Both the position numbers and the translations under genes were made by a program. A model generated the notes under the pieces. It ran no database searches, had not been told where the DNA came from, and saw nothing but the letters and a program-made list of their open reading frames with translations. From Pseudomonadota bacterium (GTDB taxonomy: Bacteria > Pseudomonadota > Gammaproteobacteria > Xanthomonadales > Xanthomonadaceae), in the NCBI GenBank assembly GCA_023423855.1, contig JAFAEU010000004.1:1-14547 (forward strand): 14,547 bases of DNA, written 5' to 3'. Below, one piece after another: positions 1-7,780 of the stretch; within the stretch, counting starts at the first letter, position 1; each line of letters opens with the position of its first letter.

Positions 1-45
1 GTAGGTTGGGTTGGGGCTTTTGAACCCCCGGCCCCCACCCAACCC
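1..45. repeat. GTAG-headed palindromic repeat (REP-like hairpin)
   Basis: The window opens with GTAG followed by an imperfect palindrome. Bases 4-17 pair with 31-44 with a single T/C mismatch, leaving a loop of about 13 bases. A GTAG head joined to a hairpin is the usual form of REP elements in Stenotrophomonas and Xanthomonas relatives. Other GTAG hairpins occur in this window near 9781, 9990, 11612 and 11668. The element may begin further left, outside the window. Confidence 0.6.
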
Positions 46-66
46 TCCCCCCCAAGCGGGGGAGGG
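43..66. repeat. C-rich/G-rich hairpin followed by a C11 tract
   Basis: Bases 43-51 and 58-66 are perfect 9-bp inverted arms around a 6-base loop. A run of eleven C residues follows at 72-82, ending 14 bases before the DUF2065 start codon. No T-tract follows the hairpin, so a rho-independent terminator is not supported. The homopolymer lies in the ribosome-binding region and could slip in length. Confidence 0.5.
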
Positions 67-96
67 CTTCACCCCCCCCCCCAGCGAGGCGCACGC

Positions 97-285
97 ATGA
101 ACGACCTCTGGGCCGCCCTCTGCCTCGTCGCCGTCCTCGAAGGCCTGGTGCTGTTCATCGCCCCCGGCGGCTGGAAGCGCGCCGCCGAACAGCTGCAGGC
201 GCTGCCCGAGCGCCAGCTGCGCACGATCGGCGGCATCGTCCTCGCGGCCGGCCTGGCTGCGCTGTACTTCGTGCGCGGCACCTGA
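97..285 (+). CDS. DUF2065 family small inner-membrane protein (YjeT-like)
   Basis: A 62-residue protein with two hydrophobic segments, about residues 4-22 and 42-58. Between them is a short amphipathic stretch with the pattern GGWKR..EQLQALPERQLR, typical of DUF2065 (E. coli YjeT). In E. coli and many gammaproteobacteria this gene lies between hflC and purA. Here purA follows, so hflK/hflC probably lie just left of the window (inference). The ATG is preceded by a purine-rich AGCGAGGCG at a reasonable distance. The biochemical function of the family is not known. The length matches the family, and family and synteny agree, so the call is firm although the role is not. Confidence 0.88.
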   Translation: MNDLWAALCLVAVLEGLVLFIAPGGWKRAAEQLQALPERQLRTIGGIVLAAGLAALYFVRGT

Positions 286-318
286 GGCGAGCCCCCGGAT
301 CCTCGCCCATCTACGCCG

Positions 319-344
319 TCATTCCCGCGAAAGCGGGAATCCAT
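319..344. repeat. Short dispersed palindromic repeat, ATTCCC-N8-GGGAAT type
   Basis: Bases 322-341 read ATTCCCGCGAAAGCGGGAAT, a perfect 8-bp inverted repeat closed by a GAAA loop. The flanks CGTC and CC(A) recur around a C-variant of the same palindrome at 4463-4490. The pattern fits the consensus I recall for the neisserial dRS3 repeat, and similar sequences are scattered through many proteobacterial intergenic regions. Confidence 0.7.
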
Positions 345-428
345 GCCGGTTCCTGTCGGATGCCGGAACGCGGCACCTGGCACGCGACCCGCGGGGTGGC
401 CCCGTCGCGCAAAACCCGGATAATGCAC

Positions 429-475
429 AAAAGCCGGATGGGCCGATTCCGAAAGGATGCGCCCACCGGCTTTTT
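429..475 (+). terminator. Structured hairpin with T-tract between DUF2065 and purA
   Basis: Bases 429-437 (AAAAGCCGG) pair with the complement at 466-474. After one bulged A, 439-443 (TGGGC) pairs with 461-465. Inside is a mini-stem, TCC (448-450) with GGA (455-457), closed by a GAAA tetraloop. The 3' side runs into five T residues at 471-475. This fits a rho-independent terminator after DUF2065. The A-rich 5' side means it could also act on the other strand. Because it precedes purA it might instead be a leader attenuator, but no alternative fold is evident. Confidence 0.6.
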
Positions 476-1888
<1,413 letters not shown>

Positions 1889-1920
1889 GGCGCCGTCGGG
1901 CGCAGCGAAGCCTGACCGGA

Positions 1921-1949
1921 AGCCCCGCGCAAGCGGGGCTTTCGTCTTT
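1921..1949 (+). terminator. Rho-independent terminator after purA
   Basis: An 8-bp perfect stem AGCCCCGC / GCGGGGCT (1921-1928 with 1933-1940), closed by GCAA, is followed by the T-rich run TTTCGTCTTT. It lies 32 bases after the purA stop codon. Confidence 0.85.
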
Positions 1950-2009
1950 CCGGGGAAGGCGAAAGGCGCGCGGCTTTCCCACCCTGACCGTGACGGCCGT
2001 TGTCGCAGG

Positions 2010-2032
2010 CACCCGGGACCGCTTTCCGGGTG
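2010..2032. repeat. Inverted repeat upstream of the Fur-type promoter
   Basis: CACCCGG at 2010-2016 and CCGGGTG at 2026-2032 form a perfect 7-bp stem with a 9-base loop. No T-tract follows. A second 6-bp inverted repeat, GTAATT (2052-2057) with AATTAC (2065-2070), lies between it and the Fur box. Either could be part of a regulator site; no assignment is made. Confidence 0.35.
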
Positions 2033-2070
2033 ACCGGAGGGAGTTGTGCGGGTAATTGCATGGGAATTAC

Positions 2071-2101
2071 TTGAATAATGGGAATCATTCGCATCTAATA
2101 T
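2071..2101 (+). promoter_or_regulatory. Iron-regulated promoter with Fur box
   Basis: Bases 2074-2092 read AATAATGGGAATCATTCGC, which agrees with the classical 19-bp Fur consensus GATAATGATAATCATTATC at 14 of 19 positions, including the central AATCATT. A possible -35 (TTGAAT, 2071-2076) and -10 (TAATAT, 2096-2101) flank it with a 19-base spacer, so bound Fur-Fe2+ would block polymerase. The downstream gene is a siderophore receptor, which supports the reading. Confidence 0.75.
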
Positions 2102-2214
2102 CCGGTCTGCCGACCGAGAACGCTTCAGCGCCCCCGATCGACGCCCGTGAATCGGGCCGGCCGCGATGGCCAGACCGACGAACGCCACCTCCTTCCTCCC
2201 GATCCGGACCCTCA

Positions 2215-4419
2215 ATGCACCCCACGCGCCCGTCCGCCCCGCGGCCCGCCCGCGTCCGCCGCTTGGCTCCGTCTTCCCCCACCCGCGGCCGCCTGCACGC
2301 CGCGATCGCGCTGGCCTGCCTGTCCGGCACCGCCCTGTCCGCGCCGCAGGACGCTTCGGCCGATGCCCAGGCCACCGGCGACGCCATCGCCGCCGAACTG
2401 GACACGGTCCTCGTTCTCGCCCAGCGCGCCAGCCGCGTCAGCAACGGCGCGATCAATCTCGACCTGGCGATCAAGGACACCCCGCAGTCGATCAGCGTGG
2501 TGACCCGGGAACAGATGCAGCAGTTCGGCGCCGACAGCGTCAACGAGGCGCTGAAGCTGGCCACCGGCCTCCAGGTGGACGAGTGGGAAACCAACCGCAC
2601 CACCTACTCCGCGCGCGGATTCGACATCCTCAACACCCAGATCGACGGCGTCGGCCTGCCCAACGGCTGGGGCGTCGCCACCGGCGCGCAGGACGCCTTC
2701 GGCTACGAGAAGGTGGAAGTGATCCGCGGCGCCAACGGCCTGCTCACCGGCGTCGGCAATGCCGCCGGCACCATCAACTACGTGCGCAAGCGCCCGACCA
2801 ACGAGGAACAGGGCACGGTCGGCGTCAGCTACGGTTCGTGGAACACCTTGCGCGCGCAGGCCGACTACTCCTCTCCGCTGACCGAGGACGGCCGCTGGGC
2901 CGCGCGCCTCGTCTTCGCCCACGAGGACGGCGAATCGCACCTGCGCGCCAACGAGAACAAGCGCGACTTCTTCTACGGCGTGGTCGATGGCCAGATCGGC
3001 GAAAACGGCACGCTGGCGGTGGGCGTCTCGTCGCAGGACGCCAAGTCCGACGGCATCATGTGGGGCGCGCTGGTCTGGGAATACAGCGACGGCACCCAGG
3101 CCGAGTGGCCGACCGACGCCACGACCACGCAGGACTGGACGTTCTGGGACACCACCGACCGCAGCGGCTTCGCCGAATACACGCACCAGCTCGGCGCGGA
3201 CTGGCAGCTGAAGCTGTCGTACAACTATCGCCGCAGCACCGGCAAGGAACGGATGTTCTTCGCCTACCTCCAGGACCTGGATGGCGATGGTTACGCGGAG
3301 GCCCTGGATCCGGACACCGGGCTGGGCCTGTACGGCTATCCCTGGGCCGGCAGGGACAGGATGACCGCGCATCTGGGCACGGCGACGCTGAACGGCCATT
3401 TCGAACTGTTCGGCCGCGACCAGGAAGTGGTGCTGGGCGCCAGCACCGCCCGCAGCGAAACCACCAACTGGGGCGAAAATGCGCTGGATTACTCGTGGGC
3501 GCCGCTGCCCGGCTTCCCGTACGCCACCAATGCCATTCCCGAGCCGGCCTGGAGCGAGCCGGCTGTCGAGGCGGAACTGGAGCAGCGACTCAAGCGCGTG
3601 TTCGCCGCCGCCCGGATCGCGCTGAGCGACCGCTTCAAGGCCATCGTCGGCGCCAACCACGCCGAATACGAACGCGCGGGAGTTTCGTACGGACTCGTCT
3701 CCGACCAGCGCAACAGCCACACCAGCCCCTACGGCGGCCTGACCTTCGACTTCAGCGACAACCTCCTCGGCTACGTCAGCTATTCCGACATCTACCAGCC
3801 ACAGGACCAGGTCGACGAGAACGACCGCTACCTCGACGCCAGCAAGGGCAGCAACTACGAGGCGGGCATCAAGGCCGAGTGGCTGGACAAGCGCCTGTTG
3901 ACCACGCTGGCGGTGTTCAGGGCCGAACAGGAAGGGTTGGCGACGCCCACCGGCAACTACAACGAGTACGGCCAGACCATCTACGAGCCCGTGGACGTGG
4001 AGTCCCGGGGCGTCGAACTCGAAGCGGTGGGCAAGCTGAGCGAACACCTCGACCTGGTGTTCGGCTACACCGCGCTGAAGCTGGACGGCTCGGACGGCGA
4101 GGACACCTATCCGTGGGTGCCGCGGCGCACCGCCAACCTGCTGCTCACCGGCCGTCTGCCCGCCTACCAGGCGCTGTCCTGGGGCGTCGGCGGGCGCTGG
4201 CAGAGCGGGATCTTCAATGAGGCTTCCAGCGGGATGAGGGTCCGCCAGGACAGCTACGCCGTGTTCAACGCGTTCGCCGCGTGGGACGTGCTGCCGAACC
4301 TGACCCTGCGCGCCAACGTCAACAACCTCGGCGACGAGAAGTACATCAACACCCTGCGCTACAGCGGCTACTACGGCGCCCCGCGCAACTACACCCTGAG
4401 CGCCAGCTGGCGGTTCTGA
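2215..4419 (+). CDS. TonB-dependent siderophore receptor (FhuE/FoxA/FpvA-like)
   Basis: An outer-membrane beta-barrel that imports ferric siderophores using energy from TonB-ExbBD. The chosen ATG gives 734 residues. The frame is open back to 2056, but that upstream part covers the Fur box and promoter. Basic residues precede a hydrophobic stretch near residues 28-43 with a likely signal-peptidase site after LSA. A TonB-box-like DTVLVLA lies near 63-69. The plug domain spans about 84-195, with KDTPQSISVVT, the YSARGFD motif, EKVEVIRGANGLLTGVG and AGTINYVRKRP, all typical of the siderophore receptor subfamily. The barrel ends in a terminal aromatic Phe after NYTLSASWR, as expected for BAM-dependent insertion. 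There is no signalling N-terminal domain of the FecA/FpvA type, so control by a dedicated sigma factor is unlikely. The Shine-Dalgarno is weak. The actual siderophore cannot be read from sequence. Confidence 0.93.
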   Translation: MHPTRPSAPRPARVRRLAPSSPTRGRLHAAIALACLSGTALSAPQDASADAQATGDAIAAELDTVLVLAQRASRVSNGAINLDLAIKDTPQSISVVTREQMQQFGADSVNEALKLATGLQVDEWETNRTTYSARGFDILNTQIDGVGLPNGWGVATGAQDAFGYEKVEVIRGANGLLTGVGNAAGTINYVRKRPTNEEQGTVGVSYGSWNTLRAQADYSSPLTEDGRWAARLVFAHEDGESHLRANENKRDFFYGVVDGQIGENGTLAVGVSSQDAKSDGIMWGALVWEYSDGTQAEWPTDATTTQDWTFWDTTDRSGFAEYTHQLGADWQLKLSYNYRRSTGKERMFFAYLQDLDGDGYAEALDPDTGLGLYGYPWAGRDRMTAHLGTATLNGHFELFGRDQEVVLGASTARSETTNWGENALDYSWAPLPGFPYATNAIPEPAWSEPAVEAELEQRLKRVFAAARIALSDRFKAIVGANHAEYERAGVSYGLVSDQRNSHTSPYGGLTFDFSDNLLGYVSYSDIYQPQDQVDENDRYLDASKGSNYEAGIKAEWLDKRLLTTLAVFRAEQEGLATPTGNYNEYGQTIYEPVDVESRGVELEAVGKLSEHLDLVFGYTALKLDGSDGEDTYPWVPRRTANLLLTGRLPAYQALSWGVGGRWQSGIFNEASSGMRVRQDSYAVFNAFAAWDVLPNLTLRANVNNLGDEKYINTLRYSGYYGAPRNYTLSASWRF

Positions 4420-4462
4420 CGAGGGATATCCATGGCTATCCCTTGCCAGCCCGCTCCTGGAT

Positions 4463-4567
4463 CGTCATCCCCGCGAAGGCGGGGATCCAGTGTCTTGGTG
4501 CTTGATGGTTTCAAGACGCTGGATCTCCGCCCCCCGCTTTCGCGAGGGCAGGCTTCGCGGGATGACG
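4463..4567. repeat. 105-bp foldback element inside the iron-uptake gene set
   Basis: The ends CGTCATCC (4463-4470) and GGATGACG (4560-4567) are inverted. The left half begins with a palindrome ATCCCCGC-GAAG-GCGGGGAT (4467-4486), a C-variant of the repeat at 322-341. Inside, 4484-4497 (GATCCAGTGTCTTG) pairs with 4512-4525 (CAAGACGCTGGATC) with one G/U-compatible mismatch. The whole unit can fold into one long hairpin. It resembles paired REP (BIME) or small MITE-like elements. It is non-coding and lies 44 bases after the receptor stop. Confidence 0.75.
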
Positions 4568-4613
4568 GCGCTTGTTGCCCCTCTCCTTGATCCACACCGA
4601 CACAGCCACCGCC

Positions 4614-4934
4614 ATGTCACAGGCCTCCACCACTTTCGCCCCATCCCCCCGCGCCCCGCGCCTGCATCTGGTCGCGCGCGTGGCCGCCGCCATGCTCGGC
4701 GGCTACGCCTTCGCCTGGGGTTTCATCGCCACCGGCGCCAGCCTGATGTTCGCGGCCGGCATGGGTTTCCACGACGCCGAGTTCCTGTCCAGCCTGTTCG
4801 GCGTGCTGGCCTTCCTCGTCGCGTTCCTGTGGGCCATCGCCGCGCGGCGGCTGTGGCTGGTGTGGACGGTGCTGCTCGGCGGCGGCGTGCTGCTCGCGGC
4901 CACCGGTTCGCTCGTGCAGTCGGCGCTGGTCTGA
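4614..4934 (+). CDS. DUF3649-type small membrane protein of iron-uptake operon
   Basis: A 106-residue, very hydrophobic protein with three likely membrane segments, about residues 21-45, 54-76 and 82-103. The motif GGYAFAWGF near residues 29-37 is the pattern seen in DUF3649 proteins, which are found next to PepSY-domain ferrisiderophore reductases and DUF3325 proteins in Pseudomonas and Xanthomonas relatives. The ATG at 4614 is chosen because it precedes the first hydrophobic segment; the open frame upstream reaches into the foldback repeat. No good Shine-Dalgarno is seen. The stop codon overlaps the ribosome-binding site of the next gene, which indicates co-translation. The role is unknown. 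By context it assists iron release or reductase assembly at the inner membrane. Confidence 0.8.
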   Translation: MSQASTTFAPSPRAPRLHLVARVAAAMLGGYAFAWGFIATGASLMFAAGMGFHDAEFLSSLFGVLAFLVAFLWAIAARRLWLVWTVLLGGGVLLAATGSLVQSALV

Positions 4935-4945
4935 GGAGGACGCAG

Positions 4946-6613
4946 ATGTTCCAGAGCTTCCGGCAGGCGATGGCCTGGCTCCACACCTGGTTCGGACTGG
5001 TGCTGGGCTTCGTGCTCATGGCCGCGTTCTTCTTCGGCGCGCTGTCGGTGTTCGACCGCGAGATCGACCGCTGGTCGATCCCGGCCACGCGCTTCGAGCC
5101 GCAACCGATGCCTTCCTTCGAGCAGGTACTGCGCCCGGTGTTCGAGCGCATGCAGCCGCTGCCGGCGGACGTGCGGGCGCTGCGGGCGCGCCTGGACACG
5201 CCGGTGCCCGACCGCTTCGAGACCGTCAACTACTGGAGCGCCTACACCACCCACCGCGACCCGGTGCTGGGCGTGTACGCCGGCTTCGCCGTCCCGGGCG
5301 CGAAGGACCCGGACGAGGCGATCTACGCCGATCGCACCATCGACCCGCGCAGCGGCGTCGAACTGCCCGACGACCGGCTCAAGATCGGCAGCGGCTTCTT
5401 CTACCCGATGCACTACGGGTTGACGCTGGACTGGAAGAACCTCGGCATCTACATCGTCGGCTTCTCGGCGCTGGTGATGCTGGCCGCGCTGGTCAGCGGC
5501 GTGGTGATGCACCGCAAGATCTTCCGCGAGTTCTTCACCTTTCGCCCGGGCAAGGCGCGCCTGCGCAGCACGCTCGACCTGCACAACCTCACCGGCGTGG
5601 TCGCGCTGCCGTTCCACTTCTTCTTCGCCTTCACCGGCCTGCTGATCTTCGCCGCCACCTACTACTTCCCGCTGGGCCACACCCAGTTGCATGACCTGCA
5701 CGATCTCGGCGCGCAAATCGAAGCGCGCGCGACCGGCCTGCCGCACGAGCGCGCCGGGGTGCCCGCGGGACTGGCGAACGTGGACGCGATGGTCGCCGAT
5801 GCGCAACGGCGCTGGGCCGAAGACGACAAGGCCGGCGATGTCGGCTTCCTGGTGCTGCAGCACGTGGGCGACGCCAACGGCTACGTCAGCGTCTACCGCG
5901 CCGGCACCGACCGCATCGCCCTGGTCGGCGACGCCATCCACTACAAGGCCTCGACCGGCGAACTGATCCGCGAGGATCCGGCCGCGACGCCGGTCGCGCG
6001 CGTCGCCGAGTTCCTGACCGGCCTGCACCTGCAGCACTTCCGCCACTGGCTGCTGCGCTGGCTGTACGTGCTGGGCGGGCTGGCGGGCGCGGTGTGCATC
6101 GCCACCGGCTTCATCTTCTTCGTCGAAAAGCGCAAGCGCCAGCACGCGAAGCAGGGCAGCCAGGGCGCGCGCGTGGTCGATGCGCTGGCGGTGGCATCGG
6201 TCACCGGCATGGTGCTGGCAGCGCTGGGCATCCTCGTCGCCAACCGCCTGCTGCCCGACGGCCTGCCCGCGCGCGGCGACTGGGAGCGCTACGCGTTCTG
6301 GGGCACCTGGGTGCTGGCGCTGCTGCATGCCGCCTGGCGCAGCGCGCCGGTGGCGCAGGGCCTGTCGAACCCCGCGTGGCGCGAGCAGTGCCGGGCGATC
6401 GCCGTGATGGCGCTGGCCGCCGTGCTGCTCAACTGGATCACCACCGGCGACCACCTGCTGCGCACGCTGTCCGCCGGCTACTGGCCGGTGGCCGGCTTCG
6501 ACCTTTCGTTGCTCGCGGTGTCCGCGATCGCATTCGTCGCCGCGCGCAAGATCGGCCGACGCGCCGTCGCCACCGAAGCCTACGCCACGGGCCCGGAGGC
6601 GCGGCATGCCTGA
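4946..6613 (+). CDS. PepSY-associated TM protein, probable inner-membrane ferrisiderophore reductase
   Basis: A 555-residue membrane protein of the PepSY_TM family (PiuB/FoxB/FegB-like). Members such as FoxB are known to bind haem through membrane histidines and to reduce iron from siderophores. It has about eight hydrophobic segments: residues 12-34, 168-190, 214-238, 368-393, 410-432, 450-465, 482-500 and 517-533. Candidate haem-ligand histidines at membrane edges are His13 (HTWFGL), His156 (YPMHYGL), His213 and His224 (LDLHNLTG, LPFHFFF) and His361/His364 (GLHLQHF). Periplasmic PepSY-like regions lie at about 40-150 and 240-360. The start at 4946 has a strong GAGGAGGA, five bases upstream, overlapping the preceding stop; the longer open frame upstream is a shadow. 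The 3' end overlaps the next gene by 8 bases. Reduction chemistry is inferred from the family. Confidence 0.88.
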   Translation: MFQSFRQAMAWLHTWFGLVLGFVLMAAFFFGALSVFDREIDRWSIPATRFEPQPMPSFEQVLRPVFERMQPLPADVRALRARLDTPVPDRFETVNYWSAYTTHRDPVLGVYAGFAVPGAKDPDEAIYADRTIDPRSGVELPDDRLKIGSGFFYPMHYGLTLDWKNLGIYIVGFSALVMLAALVSGVVMHRKIFREFFTFRPGKARLRSTLDLHNLTGVVALPFHFFFAFTGLLIFAATYYFPLGHTQLHDLHDLGAQIEARATGLPHERAGVPAGLANVDAMVADAQRRWAEDDKAGDVGFLVLQHVGDANGYVSVYRAGTDRIALVGDAIHYKASTGELIREDPAATPVARVAEFLTGLHLQHFRHWLLRWLYVLGGLAGAVCIATGFIFFVEKRKRQHAKQGSQGARVVDALAVASVTGMVLAALGILVANRLLPDGLPARGDWERYAFWGTWVLALLHAAWRSAPVAQGLSNPAWREQCRAIAVMALAAVLLNWITTGDHLLRTLSAGYWPVAGFDLSLLAVSAIAFVAARKIGRRAVATEAYATGPEARHA

Positions 6614-6944
6614 GCATGCCTCCGCGGCCTGGCTGCTGCTGGCCGCCGTGCTGAGCGCCTTCGCCGGCATGGGCTGGCTGGCGCTGTCGATGCCGGTGCA
6701 TGCGCAGCAGGCCTGGAACCGCGCGCCCGCACCCGCGGCGCTGCGCGTGCTGCGCTGGCTCGGCGCCATCGCCATCGCCGCAGCGCTGTTCCTGTGCCTG
6801 CGCGTGGACCACGCCACGATGGCGGTGCTGGTGTGGGTGATGGCGCTGAGCGGCGCCGCGCTGATGGTGGCGTTCGTGCTGTCTTCGCGGCCGTATTGGC
6901 TGCGTGTGCTGGCGCCGTGGGTGCGTGCGGCCTCACGCCATTGA
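6606..6944 (+). CDS. DUF3325 family membrane protein
   Basis: A 112-residue protein with three or four hydrophobic segments, roughly residues 7-28, 45-63, 66-90 and a short last one. The PHA-like pattern of small membrane proteins and the position match DUF3325, the usual last gene of receptor/PepSY reductase clusters in this group. Its ATG overlaps the end of the PepSY gene (ATG at 6606, upstream stop at 6611-6613), and GGAGG at 6595-6599 gives a good ribosome-binding site. Translational coupling is therefore likely. Function is unknown; the context says iron uptake at the inner membrane. Confidence 0.78.
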   Translation: MPEHASAAWLLLAAVLSAFAGMGWLALSMPVHAQQAWNRAPAPAALRVLRWLGAIAIAAALFLCLRVDHATMAVLVWVMALSGAALMVAFVLSSRPYWLRVLAPWVRAASRH

Positions 6945-6947
6945 TCA

Positions 6948-6962
6948 CCCACAGGTTGTGGG
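6948..6962 (+). terminator. Weak hairpin after the iron-uptake genes
   Basis: CCCACA (6948-6953) and TGTGGG (6957-6962) form a 6-bp stem four bases after the DUF3325 stop. Only a poor T-run (GCACGATTT) follows, so its efficiency as a terminator is uncertain. Confidence 0.3.
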
Positions 6963-7050
6963 CACGATTTCAGCCGCGACAGGACGATCGGCCTTTGCCG
7001 GTGCAGGTATCGCACTGGACCGTAGCCCCTATTTGCCTTGCCCGCGCCAG

Positions 7051-7090
7051 CCTGCCATCATGCGTTGCAAATGCAACGCATGATGGCAGG
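7051..7090. promoter_or_regulatory. 40-bp palindrome, probable operator of the ParE-type TA module
   Basis: The left arm CCTGCCATCATGCGTTGCA (7051-7069) and the right arm 7072-7090 are perfect 19-bp inverted repeats with an AA spacer. The palindrome ends three bases before the antitoxin ATG, and its right arm includes the only candidate ribosome-binding sequence (GGCAGG). A weak promoter (TTGCCT at 7033-7038, CATCAT at 7056-7061) would place the -10 inside the left arm. Autoregulation by the antitoxin or TA complex is the usual role of such sites; the size is unusual. Confidence 0.7.
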
Positions 7091-7097
7091 CGCATGA
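7071..7097 (+). other. Possible 8-codon leader ORF overlapping the antitoxin start
   Basis: From ATG 7071 an 8-codon frame (MQRMMAGA) with two more in-frame ATGs ends at TGA 7095-7097, overlapping the antitoxin ATG 7094 as ATGA. It lies in the palindrome. It may be accidental, since the palindrome itself dictates the sequence. Confidence 0.18.
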
Positions 7098-7369
7098 AAA
7101 CCGCATCGCTCCCCTCCCTGCGCGTCGATCCCTCCCTGCGCGAGGCCGCCGAATCCGTCCTGCAGGACGGCGAAACCCTTTCCAGCTTCGTCGAACACTC
7201 GGTGCGCGCGCAGGTTCAACTGCGTCAGCAGCAGGAAGCCTTCATCGCCCGCGGGCTCGCCTCGCGTGAGTGCGCGCGCAAGGCCGGTCGCTACATGGCT
7301 GCCGATGCGGTCGTGTCCGGGCTCGAATCGCGGCTGCGCGCCGCCACCGCGAAAGCCGGGCCTGCATGA
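7094..7369 (+). CDS. Antitoxin of ParE-type TA pair (YlcI/YnfO-like)
   Basis: A 91-residue protein beginning MKTASLPSLRVDP, a short beta strand plus helix arrangement (VDPSLREAAESVLQDGETLSSFVEHSV) that resembles a ribbon-helix-helix DNA-binding fold. The C-terminal half (QQEAFIARGLASRE, YMAADAVVSGLESRL) is the part expected to wrap the toxin. I recognise it as the antitoxin family often named YlcI/YnfO-like that sits directly before RelE/ParE toxins. The ATG is fixed by the palindrome just upstream; the longer open frame reads back through that palindrome and into the preceding operon. It overlaps the toxin start as ATGA. It probably represses its own promoter at the 40-bp palindrome. Confidence 0.8.
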   Translation: MKTASLPSLRVDPSLREAAESVLQDGETLSSFVEHSVRAQVQLRQQQEAFIARGLASRECARKAGRYMAADAVVSGLESRLRAATAKAGPA

Positions 7370-7674
7370 GCTTTCGTGTCCGCTTCACGGAAGAAGCCCG
7401 CGAAGACCTTGAGCGACTGTACGATTTCCTCCTGCAGCAGGCCGAAGGCGACTTCACGGTCGCCGAGCGCGCGCTGCAGGCCATCCGCGACGGCATCATC
7501 ATGCTGGAGCTTGCCCCCTTCAACTGCCGCAAGGCGCTCGCAGGGAATCCCTTCCTGCGCGAACTGGTCATCGGCTTCGGCGCCACTGGTTACGTGCTGC
7601 TGTTCGAAGTCGAGGACGAAAAGACCGTGACGGTGCTGGCTGCGCGGCACCAGCGCGAGGACGACTACCACTGA
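7366..7674 (+). CDS. RelE/ParE-superfamily toxin
   Basis: A 102-residue protein with the ParE layout: a strand SFRVRFTEEA, two helices EDLERLYDFLL and AERALQAIRDGI, then three strands containing LRELVIGFG, GYVLLFEVED and TVTVLAARHQREDDY. The last motif (V.VLA.RHQRE.DY) is characteristic of ParE-type members. ParE toxins poison DNA gyrase, whereas RelE members cut ribosome-bound mRNA. Sequence alone favours ParE but does not prove the target. Its ATG overlaps the antitoxin stop (ATGA), giving the tight coupling expected. Arg65 and the Arg94/His95 pair are the most obvious conserved polar residues. The gene looks intact. Confidence 0.88.
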   Translation: MSFRVRFTEEAREDLERLYDFLLQQAEGDFTVAERALQAIRDGIIMLELAPFNCRKALAGNPFLRELVIGFGATGYVLLFEVEDEKTVTVLAARHQREDDYH

Positions 7675-7728
7675 CCATGGCCCGGCAGGAAAGGCATCAT
7701 GGACGGGGCGGGAGCGTGTCGGTACCCG

Positions 7729-7758
7729 GCCCCGAGGCGATGCGGAGACGATCGGGGC
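7729..7758. repeat. Inverted repeat between toxin and DUF262 gene
   Basis: GCCCCGA (7729-7735) and TCGGGGC (7752-7758) form a perfect 7-bp stem around a 16-base loop. There is no T-tract. It may be a weak terminator or a regulatory site of the next gene. Confidence 0.3.
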
Positions 7759-7780
7759 ATTGGCAGGGCGGGAGAAGACA

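Noticed and set aside
2046..2078. Ten-codon frame from GTG 2046 with GGAGG upstream
   Set aside because: It lies upstream of and across the predicted promoter, so it is unlikely to be transcribed. No other support.
2056..2214. Extension of the receptor reading frame upstream to a TTG at 2056
   Set aside because: This part covers the Fur box and promoter hexamers and encodes no conserved sequence. The signal peptide follows ATG 2215 at a normal distance.
7062..7079. Similarity of the TA palindrome centre (CAAATG) to the LexA2 operator centre
   Set aside because: Only the central six bases are shared; the GTAC core needed for LexA2 is absent. Any palindrome with CA-AA-TG at the centre would look alike.
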